Shown here: in pieces, positions 26,584 through 35,187 of the stretch
How positions within the stretch are numbered: position 1 is the stretch's first letter
Layout of the letters: every line of letters begins with the position of its first letter
Source: DAHUXN01 sp963811805
GTDB lineage: Bacteria; Acidobacteriota; Terriglobia; Acidiferrales; UBA7541
Direction: 5' to 3'
Assembly: GCA_963811805.1 (NCBI GenBank)
Contig: CAWESU010000001.1
Span: forward strand, 1,922,001-1,986,000
Length of the DNA: 64,000 nt
Program-made: the position numbers and the translations under genes
Notes under the pieces: generated by a model
Database searches by the model: none
Seen by the model: only the letters and a program-made list of their open reading frames with translations
Told to the model about the DNA's origin: nothing

Positions 26584-27741
26584 TTGGCTCGTCGCCGATA
26601 TCAAAGAGGAAGTGTGATTCTCAAAGGAAAAACTTGGATAGGTCGCTGGCGGGAGGACGTGATCGGAATCGATAGTGCGGTGCGGAGAGTGCGTGTCGCC
26701 CGTCCTATCGGAACGCTGGGGGAACTGCCTACCAAGAAACTAGCTCTTCGGAGGCTCGAACTCTATCTAGCGAAAATCAACGCACCCGGTTATCGGCCCG
26801 GACGTGTTGCGACGCTAGCGGAGTTCGTCGAGCGTTGGCGCGCCGACGTGCTAGTCCAACACAAACCGTCTACGGTGCGAGCTGCTGAATCGCATCTGCG
26901 CACACATATCATTCCGCTGTTAGGTTCACGCCGCTTGGAAGATTTGACGCCCGAGCTACAGCAGTCGTTTATCACGAGTCTTTCGAAGAAGCTGCGACGG
27001 AAGACCGTGCTAAACATCATGGCAACCGTCTCTGCGATATTAAACACGGCTAAGAGGTGGGGCTATATTTGCGAGGGCGTTGATTTTTCTCGGCTGGCAT
27101 TCCCGGCAAAGGGAGAAAGAAACCGGGCGCGATTCTTCACCGCAGATCAAGCCCGCCGCATCATCGAGGCATCCGAAGAGCCATTTGCTACGATCTTCGC
27201 GGTCGCCGCGATGACAGCTTTGAGGCCCGGCGAGCTACTTGGTTTGAAGGTCGAGGAAGTTGATTTCGAACGAGGAGTAATCTTCGTCCGTCGATCCGCC
27301 TGGTATTCAAAACTGCAATCGCCAAAGAACGACGGAAGCATTCGAGTCCTTCCCACGCCTGGGCCGCTTGCGTCGCGGCTAAAGGCGTTTCTGCAAAGCT
27401 GGCGTCCGAATTCCGCTGGACTTTTATTTGCAACGGCGAACGGCACGCCACTTTGTGCCAACAACGTTGTACAACGTCAGCTCTGGCCCGTTCTGGACAA
27501 GCTGAAAATCCCGCGCTGCGGTTTGAAGGCATTCCGTCATATGCACGCTTCCTTGCTTGTGGATGGAGGCGCGCCGGTGACGGTTGCACAGGCGCAGCTA
27601 GGGCACGCCGATCCCCGCGTGACGCTCGGAATTTATAGCCACGTCATCGGGGAATCACAGCGCGATGCAGTCGAGAAGATCGCGGCAGTTGTGGACCCTT
27701 CTGGACCCAAGGGAAAAGCTATCGGTAAGTGGATTCAGTAG
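26584..27741 (+). CDS. tyrosine-family site-specific integrase
   Basis: A 385-residue recombinase. An arm-binding N-terminus (RRRYQRGSVILKGKTWIGRW) and SAM-like core-binding domain (TLAEFVERWRADVL, TVRAAESHLRTHIIPLLG) lead to the catalytic domain: Arg in TALRPGELLGL near 214, KAFRH near 314-318, LGHADP near 340 and the nucleophile Tyr in GIYSHV near 350. The usual first His of HxxR is a Lys here. I chose TTG 26584 because GAGGAGG lies 6 bases upstream. The gene ends 22 bases before the right junction, the normal place for an integrase that acts on this boundary. Confidence 0.9.
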   Translation: MARRRYQRGSVILKGKTWIGRWREDVIGIDSAVRRVRVARPIGTLGELPTKKLALRRLELYLAKINAPGYRPGRVATLAEFVERWRADVLVQHKPSTVRAAESHLRTHIIPLLGSRRLEDLTPELQQSFITSLSKKLRRKTVLNIMATVSAILNTAKRWGYICEGVDFSRLAFPAKGERNRARFFTADQARRIIEASEEPFATIFAVAAMTALRPGELLGLKVEEVDFERGVIFVRRSAWYSKLQSPKNDGSIRVLPTPGPLASRLKAFLQSWRPNSAGLLFATANGTPLCANNVVQRQLWPVLDKLKIPRCGLKAFRHMHASLLVDGGAPVTVAQAQLGHADPRVTLGIYSHVIGESQRDAVEKIAAVVDPSGPKGKAIGKWIQ

Positions 27742-27762
27742 TTACTTGGGGTGAGCGATGGG

Positions 27763-28201
27763 ATTTGAAACCAAGACTCCCGTTGTCGCCATCGTCCAGC
27801 GCAAAGGGAAAGCAATCGCAAAGGCCGTGCCCGATGCCACTGGAAGCAGCATCCTGCCAATGGTTCGCAAGCACGTCGTACCGGAGAGCGTGATTTACAC
27901 CGACGAGTTCTCTGCCTATCAGGGCCTCCGCACTATGCTGCAAGAGGATGGCTCGCCAATGGGCTTTCGACACGGAACCGTCAATCATTCGAGGGGTGAA
28001 TACGTTCGCGGGGACGCGCACACCAATTCGGTCGAGGGATTCTGGATGCTGATTAAGACTGGGATTCGCGGAGTCTATCACTCTGTCTCGACCAAGTACC
28101 TGCAAAGCTACTTGGACGAATACAGCTTCCGCTACAATCGCCGCCACATGGGCAACCAGCAGTTTAGGTCGATCTTGGAGCGGGCTTCGCGGCGGGCGTG
28201 A
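27763..28201 (+). pseudogene. IS1595-family transposase, second half (gene interrupted)
   Basis: Continues the transposase broken at 10228: FETKTPVVAIVQRKGKAI, then the second catalytic Asp in VIYTDEFSAYQG and the Glu in TNSVEGFWMLIKTGIRG, ending YLDEYSFRYNRRH. An ATG at 27758 opens the frame by chance and belongs to the inserted element. Joining 9731-10228 to the GAA at 27767 gives one uninterrupted protein. A weak GCGTC/GACGC hairpin with a T-rich tail follows at about 28227-28260. The IS outer ends were not identified. Confidence 0.85.
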
Positions 28202-28313
28202 TGGCCCGCTTGAGAAGCGTGTGGAATGCGTCTCGCGTAAAGGGACGCATTTTCTTTTGCGTCTCATTGCGCGGTTTTACCTTTCGCGTTCGCGTCATAG
28301 TTCGCAGTATACC

Positions 28314-29204
28314 TCATTGCAGTTCTCGCGTTAGCGTATTTAGCCTGTAGTCCTCAGGTTCCCTGAAAAACTCAGATATCTTGGCGGTTTGTTCGACTTT
28401 TACATTACGCACAATATGGCGTGGTTTCAGCCCTTCTGCCAATGCCTGCTCTATTGCCAACTCTTCGCTATAGAGTTTTTTTAACTCGGGCACGTCGATA
28501 TGTTTGTACAATCCTGGCTTGCCGAATAATCGTTTTGTATACAGTCTTTGTGGCGTGGCCGCTCTGCCAGAAGACACCAATACATTTTTTGCAACTTGAT
28601 GGGCCAGAATGTCCGCTGCCTGTAGCGGAACCACGTCGGTTTTGCTTTGTGCGATTGGCTGAAGGATATTTAGAGCATCCAACATTTCACCGGTGAAAGA
28701 AGCCTCAAAGCTTGACCATGCGGCATTTCCTCTGTCGAAAATGTGCAATATTTTTGGCTCGTATCCAGCGACGAATGCAAAACTATGCACAGTTTCTAAG
28801 CACCGTTTCGCACAAATGTGATAGGCGCGGATAATGTCGGTTTCAAGAAGATTGCGCGCTTTAATAATCTCCATGTAAACATCGACCTCGATTGCCCAAG
28901 CTACCCACAGTCGCGGACAATCGGCAATCACATCCAAGAGCGCGGCTATTAATGCATCGTATTTTTCGTCGGGCCAAGAATTATATGGTCGATTTCGATT
29001 CGCGAAATCCTTCATGTGAAACAGTGCTAGGCCGTTATCTTCTAGGATCACCTTCCACCGATTCTCAAATGTCTCCCATTCGCGAACGTGCGCCAGATAC
29101 CCGCCAACCAACAAAATCGGCATGTCGGATTTTGATTTTGTACCCGTGCCAGGGTCAGTTCCGCTTTCATCCCAGTAGCCAACAAAGTAAGGACTAGATA
29201 TCAT
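28314..29204 (-). CDS. DUF3800 domain protein
   Basis: A 296-residue protein. The family features are the N-terminal YFVGYWDESGTD, then LFHMKDFANRNRPYNSW in the middle, and VVPLQAADILAHQVAKN near the C-terminus. These acidic residues suggest an RNase H-like metal site, but the family's biochemical role is not established. I start it at ATG 29204 because the DESG strand is normally near the N-terminus; a GTG at 29279 is possible. DUF3800 genes often lie among accessory genes, as this one does next to the IS1595 remnant. Confidence 0.8.
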   Translation of the reverse strand: MISSPYFVGYWDESGTDPGTGTKSKSDMPILLVGGYLAHVREWETFENRWKVILEDNGLALFHMKDFANRNRPYNSWPDEKYDALIAALLDVIADCPRLWVAWAIEVDVYMEIIKARNLLETDIIRAYHICAKRCLETVHSFAFVAGYEPKILHIFDRGNAAWSSFEASFTGEMLDALNILQPIAQSKTDVVPLQAADILAHQVAKNVLVSSGRAATPQRLYTKRLFGKPGLYKHIDVPELKKLYSEELAIEQALAEGLKPRHIVRNVKVEQTAKISEFFREPEDYRLNTLTRELQ

Positions 29205-29990
29205 GCAAATAATCCGCTCGTTCCGGCGCGCTCCAAATATCCCCAAGGCTAGGTGCTCGATTGCGCTGTAAGGGGTCACAATGCACCCCCATCTCTATCC
29301 TCGTTCTCTTCTTTAGCACTTTCCGGCCATACTTGTCCAGAGGGGATACTTACCTTCCTCGATTAGATTCGCTGAACTTTCGCCTGGCATGCCCATAAAA
29401 GCGAAAAGGCCGCGTCGCCGCGGCCCGCCTTTCTTTCTCCTTGGTGCACCCTTCACCCGGCTGGAGCGTCCAGCCAAATAGTATGTACCACACAGTAACG
29501 TTAAGTCAATAAAGAAACGCCGGTTCGCGAAGATTTCGGGCACCGGGCTCGAGGGGTTGGGCTGAGCGCGCAGCGAAGGGGCAGCGCTGCACTGCGGCAA
29601 CGGATTTGACAAAGGCCATCTTGCGAAGGCCCGAAGCGAGTGGAAGCGCGAAGAAGTTGGCGGGCGCACCACGCGAATCAATTTCTCCGCGGCGTCGCGA
29701 CGCAGACACCGGTTTGTGGGGCCGCAACTGGCATTGGAAGCGAAATGAGGCGGCACAGGCTGAGAAACGAAAAATCGGGATTGAGATTTTCTGATGAGGA
29801 GCGTCTTGCGAGCTTGCGACTGCCCAGCGCACCGAGAGCGGAGGGATTCTTGCGAGGAGCAACCGCCGTAAGAATTTCCGCGTGCGAAAATAATGTTGCG
29901 CTGCGGCGAGGAAGGCGCGTACATTCGAAGTAAGCCGGCGCCCGCAAGAATGGCGCCGGCGTTTGTGCCTTGCGCGGAGGGCGCAGCGAA
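29205..29990. other. long intergenic region before thiD
   Basis: No CDS is supported. A long open minus-strand frame crosses it and thiD, but it is a shadow with low-complexity Arg/Ser sequence. I looked for a thiamine riboswitch before thiD and did not find its conserved cores. A candidate small RNA lies at 29397-29475. Confidence 0.5.
29397..29475 (-). ncRNA. possible small RNA with own promoter and terminator
   Basis: On the minus strand TTGACT (29509-29504) and CATACT (29485-29480), 18 bases apart, precede a perfect hairpin GGCTGGACGCTCCAGCC (29475-29459). About 33 bases later comes a terminator-type stem GGCCGCG/CGCGGCC closed by a GCGA (GNRA) tetraloop (29425-29408) and then TTTTCGCTTTT. 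The whole unit is about 80 nt. No known RNA family is recognised. Confidence 0.33.
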
Positions 29991-30878
29991 TTGACGAATA
30001 CGAATCACAACCACAGTCACCCACCGATTCTGCTGACCATCGCTGGCTTTGATCCGTCGTGCGGCGCGGGCGTGGCCGCAGATCTGAAGACCTTCGCGGC
30101 GCACAACTGTTACGGCGTCGCCGCGATCACGGCGCTGACCGCACAATCCACGCAGGGAGTGACGGCGGTGCACGCGACGCCCGCTGCGACGCTCCGCGAG
30201 CAACTGGAGACGCTGGCCGGTGACGTGAGCATCTCCGCGGTGAAGATCGGAATGCTCGGCAACAAAGCGAATGCAGTGGTGGTTGCGGAATTTCTGGACA
30301 AGCATCATTTCGCGCATGTGGTTCTGGATCCGGTGATCATGCCCTCGGCGGGAGACGCGGAATTGCTGGAGGCGAGCGGGGTGAAATTTCTGCGTGACGA
30401 GCTGATGAAACGAGCGACGGTGATCACTCCGAACATGGACGAAGCGGCGCTGCTCTCGGGCGTGGAGGTGAAGGACATCGCGGGGATGAAAGCCGCGGCG
30501 CAGAAATTGGCGGAGATGGGCGCGAAAGCGGTGATCGTCACGGGCGGGCATCTGGAGAAGCCCGCAGACGTGCTGTATGAAAATGGCGAGATGAACCCGT
30601 TCGGCGGAGACCACGCGAAGAGCGAAAACACGCATGGGTCGGGCTGCACGCTTTCGTCGGCGGTGGCGGCGCAGCTGGCGCTGGGGCAGCAGCTTCGCGA
30701 GGCGCTGATTCTGGCGAAGGCCTACGTGTATAAGGCTATTGAAAAGAGCTACGGGATTGGCAAAGGCGCAGGGCCGCTCAATCAGCTTTTCCGATTCCAT
30801 CAGGAGCCGCCGGCGCGCGGCATCCACGAAGTTCCTCAACATGGCATGCATCCCGCGGCGGAGCCGACCACGCATTAG
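29991..30878 (+). CDS. thiD: hydroxymethylpyrimidine/phosphomethylpyrimidine kinase
   Basis: A 295-residue ribokinase-fold kinase that phosphorylates HMP and HMP-P for thiamine synthesis. Motifs are TIAGFDPSCGAGVAADLKTF at the N-terminus, VKIGMLGN, LDPVIMPSAGDAEL, TPNMDEAALLSG and the C-terminal anion hole THGSGCTLSSAVAA. TTG 29991 is preferred because GGAGGG precedes it by 9 bases; the frame is open 7 codons further. No other thiamine genes are adjacent. The tail after residue 265 is longer than usual. Confidence 0.93.
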   Translation: MTNTNHNHSHPPILLTIAGFDPSCGAGVAADLKTFAAHNCYGVAAITALTAQSTQGVTAVHATPAATLREQLETLAGDVSISAVKIGMLGNKANAVVVAEFLDKHHFAHVVLDPVIMPSAGDAELLEASGVKFLRDELMKRATVITPNMDEAALLSGVEVKDIAGMKAAAQKLAEMGAKAVIVTGGHLEKPADVLYENGEMNPFGGDHAKSENTHGSGCTLSSAVAAQLALGQQLREALILAKAYVYKAIEKSYGIGKGAGPLNQLFRFHQEPPARGIHEVPQHGMHPAAEPTTH

Positions 30879-31031
30879 ACTTCGGGATTTTCGCCAGAAA
30901 CTAAGAAGTTCCGCGTGACGCCAAAAGATTGGGGCAGAATCCTCTTCCACGAAGAGCTGACGCTTGGGAACAGAAGCGCGTTTTGAGCGCAGTTCGCGCG
31001 GGTTGTAGTATGGTAGCTCGGCGATAGCGGC

Positions 31032-33059
31032 ATGAGCTCGACCTCCTCAACACGAAAAATGGCGAAGCAAGCTCCGAACGAAGCGGGTACGCCTGCAAAC
31101 GCGGCGATGAGAGCCTCGGCGAAAACCGAATCAAAGCCTGAAGTGACGATGGCGGATGTGTTCGGGCCCGGAGGGGTGCTGGAGAAATGCCATCCGGGAT
31201 ATGAATTTCGCGCGGCGCAACTGGAAATGGCGGAGATGGTGGACGAGGCGTTCGCGCGGCACCAGCACGCGCTGATCGAAGCGGGCACGGGGACGGGCAA
31301 GACGCTGGCGTATCTGGTGCCAGCGATACGCAGCGGGCGGCGGGTGGTGATTTCGACGGCGACGAAATCGCTGCAAGAGCAGCTTTTCGAGAAGGACATT
31401 CCGTTTCTGCGAAAGCATTTTGCGCCGGAGCTGAAAGTGGCGCTGATGAAGGGACGCAATAATTTTGTGTGCCGCGAGAAAGTGCATTTGATGGAGGGGC
31501 AGCCGGTGCTGCGCGGGATGGATGAAATCGACTGGTTCGCACAAATCCGAGATTGGGAAAAGCTGACGGAAACGGGCGACCGCGCGGAGCTGAATTTCCT
31601 GCCGGATGACGCGGAGCTATGGAACCGCATCGACGCACGCAAGGAGACGTGCACCGGGCAGAAGTGTCCGCAATTTCAGAAATGCTTCCTGACGGCGATG
31701 CGGCAGCGGGCGCAGGAAGCGGACGTTATCATCGTGAATCATCATCTGTTTTTCGCGGATCTGGCGCTGCGGCAAGACGATTTTGGGTCGATTCTGCCAG
31801 AGTACGCGGCGGTGATTTTCGACGAGGCGCATGAGATTGAAGATGTGGCCAGCGACTATTTTGGGCGGGCGGTTTCGAGTTACCAGTTTGACGAGCTGGC
31901 GCGCGACGGCGAGCAGATTTTGCGCATGGTGAACGCCGGGACGGCGGCGACGCGGCGGCCTTTGACGCAGGTTCGCGAGCGGGCGCACACGTTTTTCGAA
32001 GGCTTTGCGGGGCGCGAAGGAAGGTTTCCGTTCGAACATGAGGAGCGGCTGGCATTTGTGGGGCGAAATCGCGAGGCGTACGACGGATTGCTGGCGGCGC
32101 TGAAGCGGCTGGAGACGGAGTTGTCGGCGCTGAGCGCCAAGCCCGAAGAAGTGATCAACCTGGCGCGGCGTACGGCGGAATTGCGGCGCGAGTTGGGATT
32201 TCTGCTGGAGAGCAGCGAGAAAGGATACGTCTATTGGTTCGAGCGGCGAGGAAAAGGGATTTTTTTGGTGGCGACACCGATTGACGTCAGCGAAATCATG
32301 CGCGAAAGGCTCTTCGAACAATTCGATACGATCGTGCTGACTTCGGCGACGCTCGCGGTGGGCGGGCGGTTTGATTATACGAAGCGACGGCTGGGAATTT
32401 CCGCCTCGCAGGAAAAAGTGCTGCCGCAGGAGTTCGATTATGCGACCCAGGCGCTGCTGTACATCCCGAAAACGCTGCCGGACGTACGCGACGCAAGATT
32501 TACGGAGCGAGCTACGGCGGAGATTGCGCGGATCATCGAGCTGACTCGCGGGAGGGCGTTCTGCCTGTTCACGAGCTACGCGCAGATGCGAGAAATTCAC
32601 GAGCGGCTGACGGGAGCAGTGCCATTTCCGCTGCTGCTGCAAGGGACGGCGCCGCGCTCGGCGCTGCTGGAGAGATTTCGAGCGACTCCGGGAGCCGTGC
32701 TGCTGGCGACGGCGAGTTTTTGGCAAGGCGTGGACGTGCCGGGGTCGCAGCTATCGTGCGTGATTATCGACCGACTGCCGTTCGCGGTGCCTTCGGACCC
32801 GATCGTGGCGGCGCGGGTGCGCGCACTGCAGGATGACGGACAGAATGCGTTCGCGGAGTATCAGGTGCCGAAGGCGGTGCTGTCGCTAAAACAGGGATTT
32901 GGACGATTGATTAGGTCACGCACGGATCGCGGGATTTTGTCGATCCTCGATAACCGTATCCAGCGGATGCAGTATGGTAGAATTTTTCTGGAATCGCTGC
33001 CCGAATATGCCCTGACGCAGGACTTTGCGGAAGTTGCGCGCTTTGCAGAGCGGCTTTAG
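31032..33059 (+). CDS. ATP-dependent helicase, DinG/XPD type
   Basis: A 675-residue superfamily 2 helicase. Walker A is EAGTGTGKT near residue 85 and the DEAH box is FDEAHEIEDVASDYFG. An iron-sulfur domain is indicated by four cysteines: NFVCREK plus ETCTGQKCPQFQKCF. The C-terminal helicase motifs include LFTSYAQMREIHERL, SFWQGVDVPGSQL and QGFGRLIRSRTDRG. It would unwind DNA 5' to 3' in repair or replication. A candidate promoter (TTGAGC, 17 bases, TAGTAT) lies just upstream near 30981-31009. Confidence 0.92.
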   Translation: MSSTSSTRKMAKQAPNEAGTPANAAMRASAKTESKPEVTMADVFGPGGVLEKCHPGYEFRAAQLEMAEMVDEAFARHQHALIEAGTGTGKTLAYLVPAIRSGRRVVISTATKSLQEQLFEKDIPFLRKHFAPELKVALMKGRNNFVCREKVHLMEGQPVLRGMDEIDWFAQIRDWEKLTETGDRAELNFLPDDAELWNRIDARKETCTGQKCPQFQKCFLTAMRQRAQEADVIIVNHHLFFADLALRQDDFGSILPEYAAVIFDEAHEIEDVASDYFGRAVSSYQFDELARDGEQILRMVNAGTAATRRPLTQVRERAHTFFEGFAGREGRFPFEHEERLAFVGRNREAYDGLLAALKRLETELSALSAKPEEVINLARRTAELRRELGFLLESSEKGYVYWFERRGKGIFLVATPIDVSEIMRERLFEQFDTIVLTSATLAVGGRFDYTKRRLGISASQEKVLPQEFDYATQALLYIPKTLPDVRDARFTERATAEIARIIELTRGRAFCLFTSYAQMREIHERLTGAVPFPLLLQGTAPRSALLERFRATPGAVLLATASFWQGVDVPGSQLSCVIIDRLPFAVPSDPIVAARVRALQDDGQNAFAEYQVPKAVLSLKQGFGRLIRSRTDRGILSILDNRIQRMQYGRIFLESLPEYALTQDFAEVARFAERL

Positions 33060-33116
33060 CTTTGCGGCGTGGGGTTTGCGTGCAGCACACGGGATTTGAA
33101 AGAACGAGCCGAAAAG

Positions 33117-33536
33117 ATGTACGAAATCAGCGTGGACGAAAATTTCGCCGCAGGGCACTACCTGCGAGGATACAAGGGGAAGTGCGAGAACCAGCACGGG
33201 CACAACTACCGCGTGCGGGTGACGATGGAAGGACGCGAACTGGACTCGACGGGCCTGCTGTATGATTTCGTGCATTTGAAACAGGTGATTCAGTCGGTGA
33301 TCCGGTCGCTCGACCATCGAAATCTGAACGATTTTGCGCCGTTCGACAAAGTGAACCCTTCGGCTGAAAACATCGCGAAGTACATTTACGACGAGGCGGC
33401 GAAGCAGATGCAGAAATCGGCGAACGGGGCGGCGATTTCGGGAATTACGGTGTGGGAGACGGAGACCAGCGCGGCGACGTTTCGACCGGAGAGCCGGCCT
33501 CAACAGACGGTGGTCGGCCGCGGGGATAAATTGTGA
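33117..33536 (+). CDS. queD: 6-carboxytetrahydropterin synthase QueD
   Basis: A 139-residue enzyme of the queuosine/7-deazaguanine pathway converting dihydroneopterin triphosphate to 6-carboxytetrahydropterin. Zinc ligands are H14 (FAAGHYL) and H27/H29 (QHGHNYR), and C23 is the catalytic Cys. DHRNLND and PSAENIAKYIYD are family motifs, and the C-terminal Glu is in VWETETS. The frame is open upstream, but ATG 33117 matches the family start. It overlaps the next gene by GTGA and leads the que cluster. Confidence 0.95.
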   Translation: MYEISVDENFAAGHYLRGYKGKCENQHGHNYRVRVTMEGRELDSTGLLYDFVHLKQVIQSVIRSLDHRNLNDFAPFDKVNPSAENIAKYIYDEAAKQMQKSANGAAISGITVWETETSAATFRPESRPQQTVVGRGDKL

Positions 33537-33724
33537 ATCGGGCGTTCTACATTATCGGGGTTCCGGCCTTCATGGTGTCGTTTCTGTGGATGTACTACGG
33601 CTATGGATTGAAAGTGGCGGTGCCGGTGATCGTTGCAGAACTAGGGGCGGTGATTGGCGGGGTGATTTATTTGCGGCGCAAGGCGGCACAGGTGCGTCCA
33701 GGCGGACAGACGGCAAACAGATAA
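33533..33724 (+). CDS. small two-helix membrane protein
   Basis: A 63-residue protein with hydrophobic segments YIIGVPAFMVSFLWMYYGYG and VAVPVIVAELGAVIGGVIYL, ending in a basic tail. Its GTG overlaps the queD stop by 4 bases, so translation is coupled. It sits between queD and queE, which suggests co-regulation. No function is known; a role in precursor uptake would be guesswork. Confidence 0.72.
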   Translation: MNRAFYIIGVPAFMVSFLWMYYGYGLKVAVPVIVAELGAVIGGVIYLRRKAAQVRPGGQTANR

Positions 33725-33746
33725 TCCTCGGCGGCGACGACGAAAC

Positions 33747-34433
33747 GTGTTCATCACGGAGATATTCAAGTCGATTCAAGGCGAAAGCACATATGCGGGA
33801 TTGCCCTGCGTGTTTGTGCGGCTCACCGGCTGCAATTTGCGGTGCGCATGGTGCGATACGGCGTATGCATTCCATGGCGGGAAGAAATACAGCATCGCTG
33901 ACGTGATGGCACGCGTGGCGGAATTGCACGCGGGCAAGGCGGGAATGGCAAAAGACTTAAGATTGGTAGAGATTACCGGCGGCGAGCCCCTGCTGCAGCC
34001 AGAGACGCCAGAGCTGGCGCGGCGGCTGCTCGATGAAGACTACACAGTGCTGATCGAGACGAGCGGGGAGCGGGATGTGAGCGTGTTGCCGCACGAGGTC
34101 GTGAAAATCGTGGACGTGAAGTGCCCAGATTCGGGCGAGAGCGGGAAATTCAATTTAACGAACCTGGATGTGCTCGGTCACAAGGACGAAATCAAGTTTG
34201 TGATTGCGAGCCGGCGGGATTATGAGTTCGCGCGCGAATTTACGGCGGAGCATGGATTAGTGGGACGAGTGCACGAGGTACTGTTTTCGCCGGTGTTTGC
34301 CGATCCAGAAGGGAAATGGCCGGCAATGGATGCGCGCGCTCTGGCGGAATGGATCTTAGAGGACGGTTTGCCGGTGCGGGTGGGTTTGCAGATACACAAG
34401 TTCATCTGGGATCCGGCGATGCATGGAGTGTGA
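33747..34433 (+). CDS. queE: 7-carboxy-7-deazaguanine synthase QueE
   Basis: A 228-residue radical SAM enzyme converting carboxytetrahydropterin to 7-carboxy-7-deazaguanine. The substrate-binding N-terminus is IFKSIQGEST. The cluster motif is C29-x3-C33-x2-C36 (GCNLRCAWCDT). VEITGGEPLLQ and VKCPDSGES follow. GTG 33747 is the likely start. It ends just before queC. Confidence 0.95.
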   Translation: MFITEIFKSIQGESTYAGLPCVFVRLTGCNLRCAWCDTAYAFHGGKKYSIADVMARVAELHAGKAGMAKDLRLVEITGGEPLLQPETPELARRLLDEDYTVLIETSGERDVSVLPHEVVKIVDVKCPDSGESGKFNLTNLDVLGHKDEIKFVIASRRDYEFAREFTAEHGLVGRVHEVLFSPVFADPEGKWPAMDARALAEWILEDGLPVRVGLQIHKFIWDPAMHGV

Positions 34434-34462
34434 GAGCGATTCGCGATTGGTATGAAAAAAAG

Positions 34463-35152
34463 ATGAGCACGAGAGAAAAAGCGGTTGTGCTGTTGAGCGG
34501 AGGAATGGATTCGTGTGTGACCACGGCGATTGCGCGCGAAACACATGCGCTGGCGCTGCTGCATGCGAGTTATCGGCAACGGACGGAGAGCCGCGAGCGG
34601 CGGGCATTTGAGGAGATCGCGGAGTTTTATGGGGTGGGGGAAAAACTGGTGGTGAGGCTCGACGCGCTGGGAGACATCGGCGGTTCGGCGCTGACGGACG
34701 AACGCATTCCGGTCCCGGAGAGTTTCGGCGGAGACTCGGAGGAAATTCCAGTCACGTACGTACCATTTCGCAATGCACATTTTCTGTCGGTGGCGGTGAG
34801 TTGGGCGGAAGTGATCGGCGCCACAGCGATTTTCGTCGGAGCAGTGTCGGAGGACAGTTCGGGATATCCGGACTGCCGGCCAGAGTATTACCGTGTGTTT
34901 TCGGAGTTGGTGCGAGTAGGAACGCGCCCTGAGACACGAATCGAGATCTGCACGCCGGTGATTCACATGCGGAAGAGCGAAATCATCCGGCGGGGAATGG
35001 AATTGAAGGCTCCGCTGGAGCGCACGTGGTCGTGCTATCAAGGGGAAGAGGAAGCGTGCGGAGTGTGCGACAGTTGCCGGTTGCGGCTGCGAGCGTTCGC
35101 GGAGGCAGGATATGCGGACTCTATCGCCTACCGGGTACAAGTTGCGAGATAA
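34463..35152 (+). CDS. queC: 7-cyano-7-deazaguanine synthase QueC
   Basis: A 229-residue PP-loop ATPase making preQ0. The PP-loop is LLSGGMDSC at residues 10-18, with PFRNAHFLSVAVSWAE and DSSGYPDCRPEY typical of QueC. The zinc site near the C-terminus has four Cys: CYQGEEEACGVCDSC. ATG 34463 is favoured, although an in-frame GTG at 34430 overlaps the queE stop (GTGTGA) and would couple the genes. Confidence 0.95.
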   Translation: MSTREKAVVLLSGGMDSCVTTAIARETHALALLHASYRQRTESRERRAFEEIAEFYGVGEKLVVRLDALGDIGGSALTDERIPVPESFGGDSEEIPVTYVPFRNAHFLSVAVSWAEVIGATAIFVGAVSEDSSGYPDCRPEYYRVFSELVRVGTRPETRIEICTPVIHMRKSEIIRRGMELKAPLERTWSCYQGEEEACGVCDSCRLRLRAFAEAGYADSIAYRVQVAR

Positions 35153-35156
35153 TAAT

Positions 35157-35172
35157 CTAGGATATATCCAAG
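35157..35172. promoter_or_regulatory. 16-bp near-palindrome just upstream of the TPR gene
   Basis: CTAGGATATATCCAAG is symmetric around GGATATATCC with a single mismatch. It lies between the AT-rich TAATAAT and the AGGAGGAG ribosome site of the gene at 35188. A repressor site of PadR-like type is possible. Confidence 0.4.
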
Positions 35173-35187
35173 ATAGGAGGAGCTCTC

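Larger units (their letters stand above)
10229..27766. mobile_element. integrative element inserted in the IS1595 transposase gene
   Basis: About 17.5 kb separates two in-phase halves of one transposase gene. The right end carries a tyrosine integrase that stops 22 bases before the junction, and an HTH gene with an autoregulatory-looking promoter diverges from it. Cargo includes the RHS locus, a kelch fragment and small DNA-binding proteins. Nested inside are IS3, IS110 (remnant), IS1-like and IS256 units. No conjugation or phage structural genes are seen, so mobility by itself is not evident. The one-element interpretation is an inference from the split target gene and the integrase position. 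Confidence 0.7.

Noticed and set aside
9600..28320. Outer terminal inverted repeats of the IS1595 element
   Set aside because: Comparison of 9600-9730 with 28200-28320 gives only a weak GAGGTA match; I cannot place the ends.
29500..29990. Thiamine pyrophosphate riboswitch upstream of thiD
   Set aside because: I looked for the conserved cores (CTGAGA and the ACCCTT/GAACCTGA segment); a lone GGCTGAGA is present without the others.
29313..30950. A 545-residue minus-strand frame across thiD
   Set aside because: It is Arg/Ser-rich with no domain and lies opposite thiD, which has all kinase motifs. It is explained by GC-rich antisense reading.
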